A stretch of 64,000 bases of DNA from Ophiura sarsii (taxonomy: Eukaryota; Echinodermata; Ophiuroidea; Amphilepidida; Ophiuridae): NCBI GenBank assembly GCA_035610835.1, contig CM069455.1, positions 43,702,928 through 43,766,927 on the forward strand. The letters run 5' to 3'. Positions 40,994 through 53,424 of this stretch are shown piece after piece. The notes under the pieces are model-generated. The model did no database searches, had not been told where the DNA came from, and worked only from the letters and a program-made list of their open reading frames with translations. Numbering within the stretch: position 1 is the stretch's first letter; each line of letters opens with the position of its first letter. The translations under genes and the position numbers were made by a program.

Positions 40994-43900
40994 TTTAAGT
41001 GCAATGGACTGTAAAAATGGAGGATTTTTTTAAAATGTTGGCCACGGCCCCGGAATGGAATTTCTTTATACTTTCATATTTGATGACCCTTTAGTTAAAA
41101 CTAACAAATGTGGAATTAATTTTGAAAAATAATTCTCGTTTCCATGGCAACGGCCAAAATACGATTTTAGGGCTATTTTCTCCATTTTTGCCTGTTTTAA
41201 CCTCACAAATTATCAAATTTGTAAGCATCTATTTCTAATAGACAAAAAGTATATGAAATATTTTCTTTATATAAGCTGAATAGGTGAATATGTAGATGCT
41301 TCAGTGAGTGCATAGACATAAATATGGGATATCATGATGGGTCATACCATTTATTTGAAATAGGGGTGTTTTTCAACTTTTTCAAAGTATACAAATATAC
41401 CAAATCTGCATAGCTTACAACCCACATGGTAACGCTCCGATTTCAACGTGGACCATGTCATGTTGAGATGAGACATTAGTCTTATGAAAAATGTTAATTT
41501 GAGTTTGGGGAAAATACTTCCTGAATATGCAGTGTTGCCAGATATTTTCACAAAATTTCACAATTCCTTCAAAAGCTAACGCATGTTTCGCTGTGTTTTA
41601 TGATATGAAACCGGAACCTTAAATTCACAGCGAGTGGTTAATTAGAAGAAAATTTGATATTATAATAAATTTGATCATTTTAAATGGTCAGTGTTGCCAG
41701 TCATTAACTTAACGGGTGTTGCCATAGCAAGTAATATGATTACAGATTACGTTTTCAACGTGAAAAACCCTTATAACCCCAAATATGTTGTCATGTGTAC
41801 TCATTGTAATCACATATTAATTGTAAATCAATTGGTGTTCACCCCAAAATGTTTATTTGTGTTTGTGGAAAGCAAAACAGTGTTGCCAGTCTTTTACCTA
41901 TTTACTAAAAAAAATCAATATAAATATTACCGTAAGTTAAATACTACGGAAATGAAAAATCAACTTTACATGCAACATTAGGAAAAGGTAAACCACAGTA
42001 GTATTAAAAAAACATGTAAAGACTACAAATACAACTAAATACAAATAATTACATTATTATGACACGTTTGACTTGCCATACACCTTGGCTACGGGCTGGG
42101 CTGTCTTTACCAATTTGAATATGATCTGAGGGATTAGTCTTAGATATTAGTCGGGTATCTACAAAGGGTTAGTGTGCACCCCCAGGCCTCCCCAAACCAA
42201 CTTTTTTAACTTCCTATCATGATCCTAAGACATAATCAGGATGTTACCAACAATATTTTCATAATGCTAAGGGGTTATGCAAGATGGCATCCAAAATGGC
42301 CGCCACAACTGGTCAAATCTCATAAAATGACATAAGCAATCAAATTGTATGGTGAAAGTGTAGTTTTAATAATGGGATGTATGTTTTAGACCACTAGACC
42401 ACTCATATCCAGAACTTTTGCTTTGTTAACACACCTATATCCAAGATGGCCGCCAAAATGGCCGCCAAAATTCTATATATTGGCATATTTAAACCAACAT
42501 GTATGATCAGAGTATAGTTTTAACAATGGGATGTATGAGTTAGACCACTAGAGACTCAATACCAATACCAATACCCCCAAATGTAATGGGGCAGTATTCA
42601 CTATATCTATGATAAAGCCTAGGGGCTGTAGATCTATACAGCTTTGAGTAGTTTAAAATATCCATCCAAGATGGCTGCAAAAGGTTAAAATAACTGAAAA
42701 ATAGTATTAGTTTATTGTTAGTGTTACATTAGATATGACCAAATGATTATATCTACAGCTTTTAATCCATCCAGTAAACGTATGTGACAAAGTATACTTA
42801 AATGGTATAGACTCCATTTTGACAATGTGATGTTATTAAGATGGGCATTATAATGACCATTTTATTAAACTTACCCCTAATGGTCAATAAAATTACCTCC
42901 AAATGGTCAAATAATTACCACAGGTGGCCACCAATTGATCAAGATATGGATACAATCATACTTTGTTACATACAGATACGTTTACTGGGTGGATTAAAAT
43001 CCATAGATATAATCTTTTGTTCATATCTAATGTAACACTAACAATAAGACTAATACTGTTTTTCAGTTATTTTAACCTTTTGCAGCCCTTTTATATATTT
43101 TAAAATACTCAAACTAGATATACATCCCCTAGGCTTTATCATAGACATATTGAATGCTGTCTTATTAGATTTGGGGGGTATTGGTATTATTACATATATA
43201 GTATGGTCATTTACAATACAAAACAATTGTTTTAGGTCATTTAACATCAACTTAACCACTTTTGAAGCCATTTTGGAAAGTGATACAGAGAGTCAAAATT
43301 GTCATAGAGGTGGGCCTAATATCTAAAAGCAAAAGCTTAGCAGTTTCGAACATACTATTTGGTGAATGTGATGTAATATACACTCTTGCAATTTTTTGTG
43401 TGGATTATTGTACACAATTTGTACATTTACAGCGACCATATTGGTGGCCATCTTGGATTCAAAGTATGTTATTACAATGCAAATATACTGAATATGAGTT
43501 ACTAGTGGTCTATTACATACCATCCTTATATTTTAAAACTATACTTTCATACTTTCATCATACATTTTGGTTGATACATTATACCATTTTATGGAATTTC
43601 GACAATTTGTTCAGCCATTTTGGGACCCATATTGGGGGCCATTTTAGATTTCTAAGTGTGTTAACAAAGCAAAACTACTAGATATGAGTTACTAGTGGTC
43701 TAATACATACATCCCATCATTAAAACTATATTTTCATCATACATTTAGGTTGATATTATCCCATTTTATGGAATTTGACAATTTTGCAGCCACTTTAGGA
43801 ACTATTTTGGGGGCCATTTTGGCAGCCATTTTGGATTTTGAACTTTATTAACAGAGTACAAATAATGGATATGAGTTACTTGTGGTCTAACACATACATC

Positions 43901-44715
43901 CCATCATTAAAATTATATTTTTATCATACATTTCGGTTGATATTATGCTATTGTATGGAATTTTGACCACTTTTGACCATTCATTTGGCGGCCATTTTGG
44001 TTTTAAAGTATGTTAACAAAGCAAAAAATACTAGATTTGAGTTTCTAGTGGTCTAACACATACATCCCATTGTTAAAACTTAGCTGTGAATGATAAGTTC
44101 CAGTCTCATATCAATAAATAGAATAAAAAGTGGATTTGATTTTGAACAAAATGTGATTTTTGGTGAAAATGTCTGGCAACACTGCATATACAGGAAGTAT
44201 TTTCCCCAAACTAAAATTAACATTTTTGATAAGACTAATGTCTCATCTCATCATGACATGGTCCACGTTGAAATCGGAGCGTTACCTTATGGGTTGTAAG
44301 CTATGCAGAATTGGTATATTTGCATACTTTGAAAAAGTTGAAAAACACCCCTATTTCAAATAAATGGTATAACCCTCCGTGACACCTGGCATTTTTTTGG
44401 ATACATTCAATGAAGCATTTAAGTATCTATCTACACATAGCTTGTAATGAAAAAAAATCATGACCATTGAGTTCAATAGTTACGCAGGCTTCAAAATATG
44501 AAAATTTGACAGATTAAAAATGCCAAAATGGCAGTAATCGTCCGAAAATGCCATTTTGGCTATTGCCATGGTAACAAGGATTATTTTTCAAAAATATTTC
44601 CAGATATGTTAGTTTCGGTTCGGGTTAAGGTCTATCAAATATGAAAGTATAAAGAAAATCTATCTCGGGCCCGTGGCCACCCTATCTTCCATCGGTAGAG
44701 TCCATTGCTCTTAAC
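40994..44715. mobile_element. giant 3.7-kb palindrome (fold-back element)
   Basis: Two arms of about 1.85 kb are inverted copies of each other around a centre near 42854. The outer ends pair GCAATGGACT (41001-41010) with AGTCCATTGC (44699-44708). Further pairs are CATGGTAACGCTCCGATTTC with its complement near 44270, and GGTTAAAATAACTGAAAAA (42683) with its complement near 43058. The arms carry tandem copies of a unit of about 190 bp with ACACATACATCCCAT and GGCCATTTTGG words (four in the right arm, about two in the left). No transposase is recognised; arm divergence is noticeable, so it is not very recent. Confidence 0.8.
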
Positions 44716-45599
44716 TATGCTTCATCCATTACAAATCTATCAATCTGATCAAAATCGTGCAAGCGAACCACTCATACGTCGCGTAACTACTGCATTGTGC
44801 AAATACGCATGCGCATTATACTCGGCGTTGCGAATGTTTACGCGGAGGCACTTGGTTCTCCGTTAATGACCTGCGTTTATTTATGCGCACGTATATTCAT
44901 GAGGTTTGAATGAGTTATCACTTCCAGTTAATCAATAATATGCCTATTGCCTATTGCTAGTTTTTGTTAATATATATATAATGTTTATTAATATATCAAC
45001 ACATATCTTTGTTAATATTCAGATAAGTTCACGTGCTAATTAAAGAGAAAACATTTTTATTCAGTCTATTGATTTATACATTTACGTAGGAGCTATAGTT
45101 TTGGATTTATGCGCATATTTGCCTGGTACGTTTCTTTTTGAGCACTGTCGTGCAGTACTGTAATTAGTAATTTAATTGTCGTGATGTGTGTTTGCTAGCG
45201 GTAGCTAGTATTATAAGTTACAAACACAAACAGCCGTTATATTAGAGATTTTAAATGCCGATATTTTTGATCTTCAATGCCTTTGATGGTTTTAGCCGAA
45301 AATATGCTGGAAATATATTTCTTACTCACCTCGGCCCGTACCTTCTGTACATATTTCAGAGTTGTTAGTACAATTCGTTTAAAGGACACTAGTTGCCTAG
45401 AGTTTAATATTGATATGCCACTACAGTAGTCAATTAAAATAAGACCTTCCTAACTTTCACTGATAGATGCACATTTTGTCCCGAAGCAATGGTCATGACG
45501 TCATATTTTGGTCGATTTTCTGAACGTTTGTATTGGATTTACGTGCAAAATATGCCCTTGGCATCATACTTGTAGGCCCGTTAGGAAGGATTTTTCTTA
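44716..45599. other. no confident gene; one possible exon discussed in findings
   Basis: Mostly unique A/T-rich sequence. A short open segment with a strong donor on the minus strand lies at about 45330-45400. Confidence 0.4.
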
Positions 45600-45852
45600 G
45601 TGTGTGGGGGGGGGTGGGGGGGGGGGGTGGGGGGGAGGTGGGGTTAGGACATATTCTAGTCCAAAACGGTCAGACAAAATGCTTTACACAATGGGAAAGG
45701 TGGGCGTTTTCCAAATTGGGTGTGGGGGGGGGGTTGGGGGGGGGGTGGCGTTTTCACTCAAAAGAGTATACTAAAACGTTCATTTGTACACAAAAAAGGT
45801 AAAGTGGTACAAAAAAGGATTTTTTCAGATTTGGGGGGGGGGGGGGGGGGGT
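45600..45852. repeat. three G-rich clusters in a degenerate tandem repeat
   Basis: G runs of 5-18 at 45605-45644, 45722-45747 and 45832-45852, separated by related words (AAAGGTGGGCGTTTTC, GGTGGCGTTTTCAC). The spacing of about 110 bp suggests a degenerate tandem repeat. Confidence 0.7.
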
Positions 45853-45864
45853 GTCCACCTACGA

Positions 45865-45945
45865 GCTTGATGGTAAGGAAACTCAATAATTTTGAAACAT
45901 TTTGTGAAATTATGGAAAGTCGTCTGCCGCGTGGAAAGCGTTAAA
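45865..45945. repeat. fragment of the TTAACACTTTCC MITE
   Basis: Contains TTGAAACATTTTGTGAAATT, AGTCGTCTGC and GTGGAAAGCGTTAA, matching the end of the copy at 24802-25032. Confidence 0.6.
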
Positions 45946-46237
45946 GATAGGTAGATACAACATGTACAAGTTGGCGTTTCAACAGTAGAAAGAAAATAAA
46001 ACAATTGTGAGACAGTGTGTCTTCCAAGGCGCTGAATCCTCTTGAATTCTTTAATTTTGTTTAGCTGAAGCCACATTATGTAATTACACTTGTGTGCGTT
46101 TGAAATCACAAGATTGCGAAAGAAATTATAACGCGGTGAACTGTATTTCCACAAAGTATTGCTTTAAAAATAACGAACCGCGAATACAAACAATTACTTT
46201 TACACGGCGTCTATTCCATTGTTACCTATTCTATTAT

Positions 46238-46616
46238 TAGGGAGAGCGTGTTGGCGCAGCGGTAGATACCCTCGCTTTGCACCAATGAATCTCAGGTTCG
46301 AAATCTGTGCTCGGTCGAGCTTTATGTGCATTTGGTTTATCACGATCCATACACGCTCTCGCAGGTTTTCTCCGGGATCTCCGGTTTCCTCCTGCTTTCA
46401 AAATCTGTGATTAGTTGTTTCGGTTATCAAAAACTTCCTTGACCCAATGGTATTTGGGGAGCTGCATTGAAAAATGGTGGATGTTACAATCTAAGTGCGG
46501 ATAGGTTTGCGCTAGAAATTGGCAGCACCCTAGTTGATGCTACCTGATTCTGATGATTCACCAGCAGCGAAATTACAGCGCTTTGATCACTTTGGAAAGG
46601 CGCTATATAAATACTA

Positions 46617-46658
<42 letters not shown>
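46238..46658 (+). mobile_element. tRNA-derived SINE
   Basis: The head is tRNA-like: GAGAGCGTGTTGGCGCAGCG with box A TGGCGCAGCGGTAGATACC (46252 onwards) and box B GGTTCGAAATC (46295-46305). A unique body follows. The tail is GGCGCTATATAAATACTAA plus (TTA)n to 46658. The GCGCTATATAA tail is shared with LINE B and LINE C ends here, suggesting such a LINE supplies its reverse transcriptase. Transcription by RNA polymerase III is inferred from the boxes. Confidence 0.85.
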
Positions 46659-46659
46659 T

Positions 46660-47223
46660 CAAAGGAAAACATTCAAATATATCGCGTTATTCAATAATAC
46701 AGAATACATCATATAACCCTATTTGCGGCTCGTTACCCGCGGAGTCAAGCGACATCTTAAGTGACCTTTTTTTTTAAAATAAAACAAAATACTTGTCACA
46801 CTATCGAACAACACTTGCCAAAATCCTCTCCTATCCGAGAACTTCCCAAAACATGGTCTACTGACATTTTAATTTAGACCTACGCTTTAAGCACACTAGG
46901 AATTAGGAAGACCTACGGAACTAGGAAGACCTACGCTTTAAGCACACTATGAATTTTGATTTTACTGTATAAATACAATTTTTTCTCTGAATAAATATGT
47001 CATATTAAAAAGGAAAACATGCATTTGTATTTAAAACCTGCAATATAAGAAAATAATAGGTGTTGTTTTCTTCAAGAAATGCGACGGGAGAGATCGTTTA
47101 ATCACTGTCTTGCCTGTATGTTCTTACGATACCAGGGGTCTTGCCACTATTGCAATCACGTGAAATCGCGTTGCACCATAGTCTGTACCGAGAATTGTAC
47201 CGTGACTTTCCAGTAGGATTTTC
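46660..47223. other. no gene recognised
   Basis: Contains a short duplication of ACCTACGCTTTAAGCACACTA (about 46879 and 46930). Otherwise unique. Confidence 0.4.
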
Positions 47224-47227
47224 TTAA

Positions 47228-47380
47228 AGGCGAGCTACCACTCTGGTTACTAGCCACACCCAGTTCTCTCTTGGAAATTTGACAAGGTTACAATTTCTCC
47301 ATGTTAACTCTGTAAAGTATGTCTTCAACAGGTGTATGACCGGTTCGTCTGTGGTAAGCTACCAAAGTGGTAGTCCACCT
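47228..47380. mobile_element. TTAA-flanked MITE, 153 bp
   Basis: TTAA (47224-47227 and 47381-47384) flanks ends AGGCGAGCTACCACT and AGTGGTAGTCCACCT, which are imperfect inverted repeats. Non-coding. Confidence 0.65.
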
Positions 47381-47384
47381 TTAA

Positions 47385-49990
47385 AGACCCTCGTGTTTTA
47401 AACGATGCTTTTCATTGCAATGTAATTCCAATGGGAACCAGTAGACACTGGTGACAGAAACCCGTAGTCATGTGATGAAAGTGAAGCATGCTGGACTGCA
47501 CAATAAATCTTCTTTGGTGCAACCAGAGCTATGTTATGGTGCAACTGTGAAGAAAAATGTTAACACGTCACTCGTTTTCGAATTGGGACAGGCATGAGGC
47601 TTGTAAATTAACTTTAAGAGCGCCCTCTTTCTCTGTTCACTGTAGCATGATCAGTGATCTCCACCGCGCGGCAATAGAGGTCAATCGACTATATGCTCAA
47701 TCAGACGATGGCGGCCACGGTTATTGTTTGTTGGTGGCACGACCCATGGTATTTTAAGAATTCTGTCTCAACACACCGGCAACACTGGCTTTAATTATCT
47801 CGTCTCGCTTTACTTGACAAACAACCTTGCACAGATCCACCATTATTTTGTGAGGAGACCCTGAAACTGGAATTAGATTCAATGAAAATGTTGCATCATT
47901 TCACAATGTCTCAGTGCATGACCAGCCATTGTGCAGAGAGAGAGAGAGAGAGAGATATGAATGTCAGCGTCATGACATTTGTCATGATTGTAGCTCTGAA
48001 TCATAGCTACACATTTATAGTAAATGCTAATTAATACCTATTTCACTTTTGTCATGATGCAATCAAAGCCAGAGAGAGATTTTGGACAACGGACACGGAA
48101 AATTACCCCAAAGATAAATACATGTTTTTTCGTTTTCTCTCCGTATTTTATGATTAGGTATAACCGCCCGATTTGAATACTGAAAATAGAAGAAAAAAAT
48201 GGATGATTTCCGTATATAATGCTAAACTATCATGCATAAATCAGATTGTTGGCAGTATTAATCGTTGTAGCATGCAAATAGTATATATAATATCAACTCA
48301 AATGTATTGACACGCCTTTAGCATACTGGAATGCTGATATTCAGTCAAATGTCCGTTGTTACAAGTCAAGCCACAGTGATGCCTCGAATAGTAACTTTAT
48401 CAGTTTTACTTATATGCACCATTAAGAATAAATAGTTAATCAGGTAGTCAGTGATAGAAAAATATATCTTCGAGAGTCTTAAAATATATCCATTTAGTCC
48501 TGTATAATGAAGATCTCTTAGTCCCTATGAAAACCAAATATGACTTTTGCAGCGGTTCTCTAGGGTAGGGTTAAAATTGATGGCTGTCCTGGTCTGGTTC
48601 TGGCTAATTAGAGGGCATTTTTGACCAAGAAATCAGTCACTTGTACTGTTTAAAGTCTGTTCAAGAGATATTTGTAATTTAGAACGATTGTAATTGACCG
48701 ATAGGTACATTTTGTCTCTTAGAATTGGCCAAATGAATAGCACTTAGGGAGACATTTGGCTGTTCTTTACCCGTTTCCGTCGCACTAAATGGAACTTTGG
48801 TTTTTACTGCATCCAGAAAAGTACAATGAGTATTCAAACCAATCTATATACTATGATTTTGTTGAGATTCATAGCTTCAATTGTGGAATATTTCATACGA
48901 CTGGCTTGTATAATAGCAAAGTTATGAGGTAGGAGGTAGAACTTATTGAATGACCCTCGTACATAATATTATGGAATAGTCCCTTTCAATGCGGTACCAG
49001 TTCGAGGCTCTCTTCGCAAATGGCGGACCGTTCAAAGGGAGTATAGATTTTTTTATCTCTAATGTGAGTTTTATTTCAAATTTCTTATTTCACAGATTTT
49101 GTTTTCATTATTCCCAATAATCATAAAGCTATAATAAACTGCGCCAATAAAGTATCTAAACACTTACAAATGGTCAGATTTATCGGAACCTGAAATAGTA
49201 TGCAAACAAATAATTAATTAATTCGATTCACAGTTATCTTCTGCGCATTTTGACACCTCTTTTGTTGCGCAACGATGTTGTTTGGCGGATTTATGGGCAC
49301 TTGAGTGGCTTAAGGTCGAATTCAAAAGTTGCAAAAGCCCCTATTCAAGCCCCCCCCCTGCGCCAATAAAGTGTTTAGATACTTTATTGGCGCAGTTTAC
49401 ATCAGAATGTCACATTTTACTGTCCATTACTAGCTGTTTTTACAATTACTCCACAAAATCAAGGTGAATAGTATGAAATGTCGAGCTACACACGTGACTA
49501 ATTTAAAATTACCGAACTTGTTTACGAACATTGTTTTAAACTGGAAAATGTTGGAGTTGATTTTACAACTCTATCGGTTTTCGGATAATTTAATTTAGTT
49601 GCAGATATTGTGATATTTTTCAATGGGTATCCGCAATATTGTCACGACTAGACCAGACCTAATACCATTGTGTGAACCACAGTCTAAGACTAAAATAACT
49701 TCGGTATTTTACCATATTTTAGTCTCAAGCCACAGCATTCTGCTCTTAAGTTAACAGCTCACCTAAAATAGTAATTTATTTATTTTGATAAATTAAGATT
49801 ATTTATAGGACAATGTTAGCTTAACTTTACCAAACATCCACCCATCGACACCCACCCTCGGGCCCACCCTCTCCAAGAACGGATAACAAGAAGTGATGTC
49901 ACCCAAGAAAGCGAATGGAATGGTTGTCACATCTTAACATTTTTAGCATTTTGGAGTCTAGCCTAATTGAATTTAGCGCAAGTATTAAAG
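47385..49990. other. intergenic, no gene recognised
   Basis: Contains a GA microsatellite at 47936-47956 and a clean hairpin at 49358-49396 (TGCGCCAATAAAG ... CTTTATTGGCGCA). The hairpin's left arm plus loop also occurs at 49138-49167. The rest is A/T-rich and unassigned. Confidence 0.4.
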
Positions 49991-50009
49991 CTAAATTATT
50001 TTAGAATTA

Positions 50010-50145
50010 GAAGGGCGCCATCTGCCTGGTTTTCATAACTTGCTGGAGAATAAGTTCATGGTTGTAGGTCTGGTTGTAGGGATGAATTGGAAGGGCGCCA
50101 TCTGCCTGGTTTTCATGACTTGCTGTAGAATAAGTTCATGGTTGT
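50010..50145. repeat. tandem duplication of an 85-bp unit
   Basis: GAAGGGCGCCATCTGCCTGG, ATAAGTTCATGGTTGTA and neighbouring words occur twice about 80-85 bp apart (about 50010 and 50090). Confidence 0.8.
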
Positions 50146-50151
50146 ATATAC

Positions 50152-50418
50152 GCAGACGACGGTGGCCACGCGAAACCTAAATTTTAAATTCGTATTGGAA
50201 TAACACGTAATCGCGAATGTTAATCTTATCATTTTGAAAAATTCATCATAGGTTAGAACATTTTCTTTCAAATCCAAAACCGTTGGAGTTGGCTAACCAA
50301 CTCCATTGTAAATGCTATTTTTAAAGTTATTTTCATCGTTACCCGGGCGATGACTGTTAAAATGGTGCACTCCCGTTGCCATATTGGGTCGTCCGAGACG
50401 CGTGGCCGCCATCGTCTG
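50152..50418. mobile_element. MITE with GCAGACGA..GGCCACGCG ends, inverted copy
   Basis: The ends GCAGACGACGGTGGCCACGC and GCGTGGCCGCCATCGTCTG are inverted repeats. It is the reverse complement of the element at 24166-24397, with an inserted stretch around 50260-50310. Confidence 0.7.
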
Positions 50419-50419
50419 G

Positions 50420-51380
50420 TTGTTGTCCCAAGCCCGCCCATTATATGATCTGGAGGTAATAGGGTCAGATAAACAAATAACATATATATCAGGGTTTGCA
50501 TAACAGGGTTTGACATGAATATCTACATCAGACTGCATTTGGTGCTTTATATCGCATTTCATTAATTTTCCATGCCAGTATCAGAGGGAATAAAGCAATA
50601 TTATGTGATCTTTTTTACTGTTTTAATTTTTAAACATATTGTGGTTTTTTTACAATTAAGTTTGACTATCACTCAGATTCATGAGTTTAGGAAAGACTTT
50701 GGGCGTATTCACGAATATTCAGGTTAAAATATGCGAACGAGGTTACGTGATCAAGTGAATGGGACGAACGCTTAACAACGGATTAAATTCAAAAAATGAT
50801 ACTGACACTACGGATGGTTAGCCATCCACAGTGGTTTTAGGATGAAATAATTTAGTTCCAACGTGTGATGAAATTTATGGGGTCATATAATCAAAATCCA
50901 TTGTTACATTGAAACCAACGGAAATTCCATGGAATGGTTGGAACCAAAATTCCATTTTCTGATCTCATGAATCTATTTTGACTGTATTTTCCGTTAAAAA
51001 CCCCATTACTAAATCATAATTGAAATCTTTTTCCAATTTAAGGAATTTATCAACATATTTGTGTGTTCACTTGTGTACGTTTGCGGTTGTAACTGAAAAC
51101 ACAAAACGGCGTTAAACCGGTTGGAAAACAGTGTCAAACCATGGAATTCTATTTACGAACGAAAAAAAAAACCACTCGGAAAATAAACTGTTCTGGTACC
51201 AGGAAAACTTAATTTCAGAATCTGAATTAAAGTGATTAGGAAACATATTGCTCTGTAAGTTCCACGATATTTTAGTTTAATGGTTATACATGTAATTTGA
51301 CAACAAAATTGCATTTATAGGAAAAAATCACAGAAAGAAGGCGCCCAAGGAAAATATCACATTATATGCCTAAGAACATG
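50420..51380. other. no gene recognised
   Basis: Unique A/T-rich sequence. No exon or repeat is supported. Confidence 0.4.
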
Positions 51381-51382
51381 TA

Positions 51383-52049
51383 CAGGGTGAGTCAAAAAGA
51401 AGTTGTACGAGACTGAATATTTGTTTGAAAATATACCAAACAAATTTGACAAACCAATGAGGCGCGTTTTCAAAGAGCAACTTATTCCGCTTATATGACA
51501 AAAAGAATCATTGAAATCGATAATTTATATCAGGAGCTATGCCTGTTTTGATAAAAAGAGACCCCTTTTTTAGCTGTCCACGGAACGCTTAATCTTCTTG
51601 AAATCTATCCGCTCTAAGTGGGCAGCAAAATGTACACACGGGCATTCATATTCAAATAAGATTTAAAGCCTGGGAGTTTCAAACACAGATGGGAATGGTG
51701 TGCATGAAATAAAAAAATCAGTGACAACAATAAGAAAATGATTAAACATTGAAGGCCCACTTACAACAATTAAGACACCTTAGAGGACAAACATCAGCAA
51801 TCATTTTACTGCCCACTTAGAGTGGAAAGATTTCAAGAGAATTAAGCGTTCCGTGGACAGCTAAAAAAGGGTTCTTTTTATTAAAACAGGCATAGCTCCT
51901 GTTATAATTGATCGACTTCAATGATTCCTTTTGTCATTTAAGCGGAATAAGTAGCTCTTTGAATACGTGCCTCATGTGTTTGCCAAATTCGTTTGGTCTA
52001 TTTTTAATCAAATATTCATTCCCGTACAACTTTTTTTTGACTCACCCTG
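51383..52049. mobile_element. TA-flanked MITE with 230-bp inverted arms
   Basis: TA (51381-51382 and 52050-52051) flanks CAGGGTGAGTCAAAAAGAAG at the left and the complementary end (CTTTTTTTTGACTCACCCTG) at the right. The arms also share AGCTGTCCACGGAACGCTTA and CAGGAGCTATGCCTGTTTT in inverted form. TA target sites and a CAGGGTG start fit the Tc1/mariner-IS630 superfamily. Non-coding. Confidence 0.8.
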
Positions 52050-52051
52050 TA

Positions 52052-52235
52052 GTGGTACAAATAAAGATTTGTATATTATATATTTTCCATGACATATATA
52101 GCTATAATAGGTAGTGGTACAAATAAGGATTTACATATTATATACTTTTCATGAAATACACGAAGTGGCGTAAATAAAGATTTACATATTATATACTTTC
52201 CATGACATACGGTATATGTAGTGGTGCAAATAAGC
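52052..52235. repeat. tandem repeat, unit about 60-70 bp
   Basis: Three to four imperfect copies containing AGTGGTACAAATAA, GATTTACATATTATATAC and CATGACATA, starting immediately after the MITE. Confidence 0.75.
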
Positions 52236-53353
52236 GTAGCTGTAATTACATTCTGCAGGTTCCCGGCATTTCATTCACTAGTGTATCTTTTGCCAAACTG
52301 TTTTTACTTATTGCATTTTGTGCAAAATTCTAATCAATTTCATAACAAGGATGTACTAGTCACATCCCTTACGGTTTCACAACACTAAATCACGTCTGGT
52401 CCTGCCCTGCCTCCTTTGAGGAAATAGTCCAAAACCGGCCCGTTGCTATGCCGAAACGGGAGACCTATTGTAAATTACACTTTAAAATTAGGGTATTTAT
52501 TACATGTTATGGCAAAATTAATATAGTGGGAATGTTGACAGACACATCAGCGTTCTTCAGGTCCAAACAAATTGATTCATGATAATTTTTAATATTTTAA
52601 CAGAGACATTTGTGTTCCGGTCATTTTCGGTAGCTGACGCCATCATCTTAATCAACAATTGCGTGTGACCAGGAAACCCAACTCGTACTTTTTGAAAAGG
52701 CTCTTGCTCAAAATAAATGCCGGTTACCCCCCATATATGAGTTGTTGAGTTAGTAGTCATGGCTTTCATCCTCAAGTTGATACCAGTTTCTTATAACGTC
52801 GAGAAATATCCATTTTAAAATTGTGCATTTCACGTGTAAACCTATGGGAGATGTATTTGGTGGTGTGCAACCTTACAGCTTTGAAATTCGGAACATAATA
52901 GCAACTGCCCTCTATTGTTCTTTTACCGACAAAAGGTTCAGCTTGGAGTGGTGGCGTATTTCATACATGACACATAATCTCTGCCCACATAAATATCAAC
53001 CATAGGTTGATATTGGTGTAATAAAAAGGAGAAAATAACATTAAATTAGAGAATTCACCATTCGTAGAGCTCGGATCATTCACGCATCGGATAGAGAAAA
53101 TACTGAACCTCTAAACGTTTTCGCGGAGAATGGCTCATCAGAAGAAAAACAGGAGCCGTTTCATTTTCCCGGTGATTTTTTTACAGTCTTTATCAGATTT
53201 GTTTTACCACGTGTTAAACCTCATCGATTTCTGAACAATTTGGTATATAGATCGTTAAAATCGGCTCACTAAAACGTTTAATATATTGACATTAGTAATA
53301 GCATTTAATCGATTTTAAATAGTTAGATAATAATCTTGCGCTGCTCTGGCAGT
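52236..53353. other. no gene recognised
   Basis: No exon or repeat is supported in this stretch. Confidence 0.35.
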
Positions 53354-53424
53354 GCCCGATAGCTCAATCGTAAGAGCGTTGTGTATTAATACAAAGGCTG
53401 CAGGTTCGAATCCTATTAGAATCA
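53354..53424 (+). tRNA. tRNA-like sequence, probably a pseudogene
   Basis: A box-A-like GATAGCTCAATCGTAAGAGC (D arm GCTC/GAGC) and a box-B-like T arm AGGTTCGAATCCT (53402-53414) are at tRNA spacing, 71 bp in all. The acceptor stem ends (GCCCGAT and ATTAGAA) pair poorly. The anticodon arm is irregular and the anticodon cannot be called. A decayed tRNA gene or SINE head is more likely than a working tRNA. Confidence 0.4.

Noticed and set aside
43262..43681. 139-residue plus-strand frame inside the palindrome
   Set aside because: Composed of the tandem GGCCATTTTGG repeat unit and hydrophobic low-complexity residues; no domain recognised.
46484..46672. Frames with poly-isoleucine or poly-tyrosine
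   Set aside because: Translations of the (TTA)n tail of the SINE.
53354..53424. Functional tRNA gene
   Set aside because: The acceptor stem and anticodon arm do not pair properly; kept only as a tRNA-like sequence.
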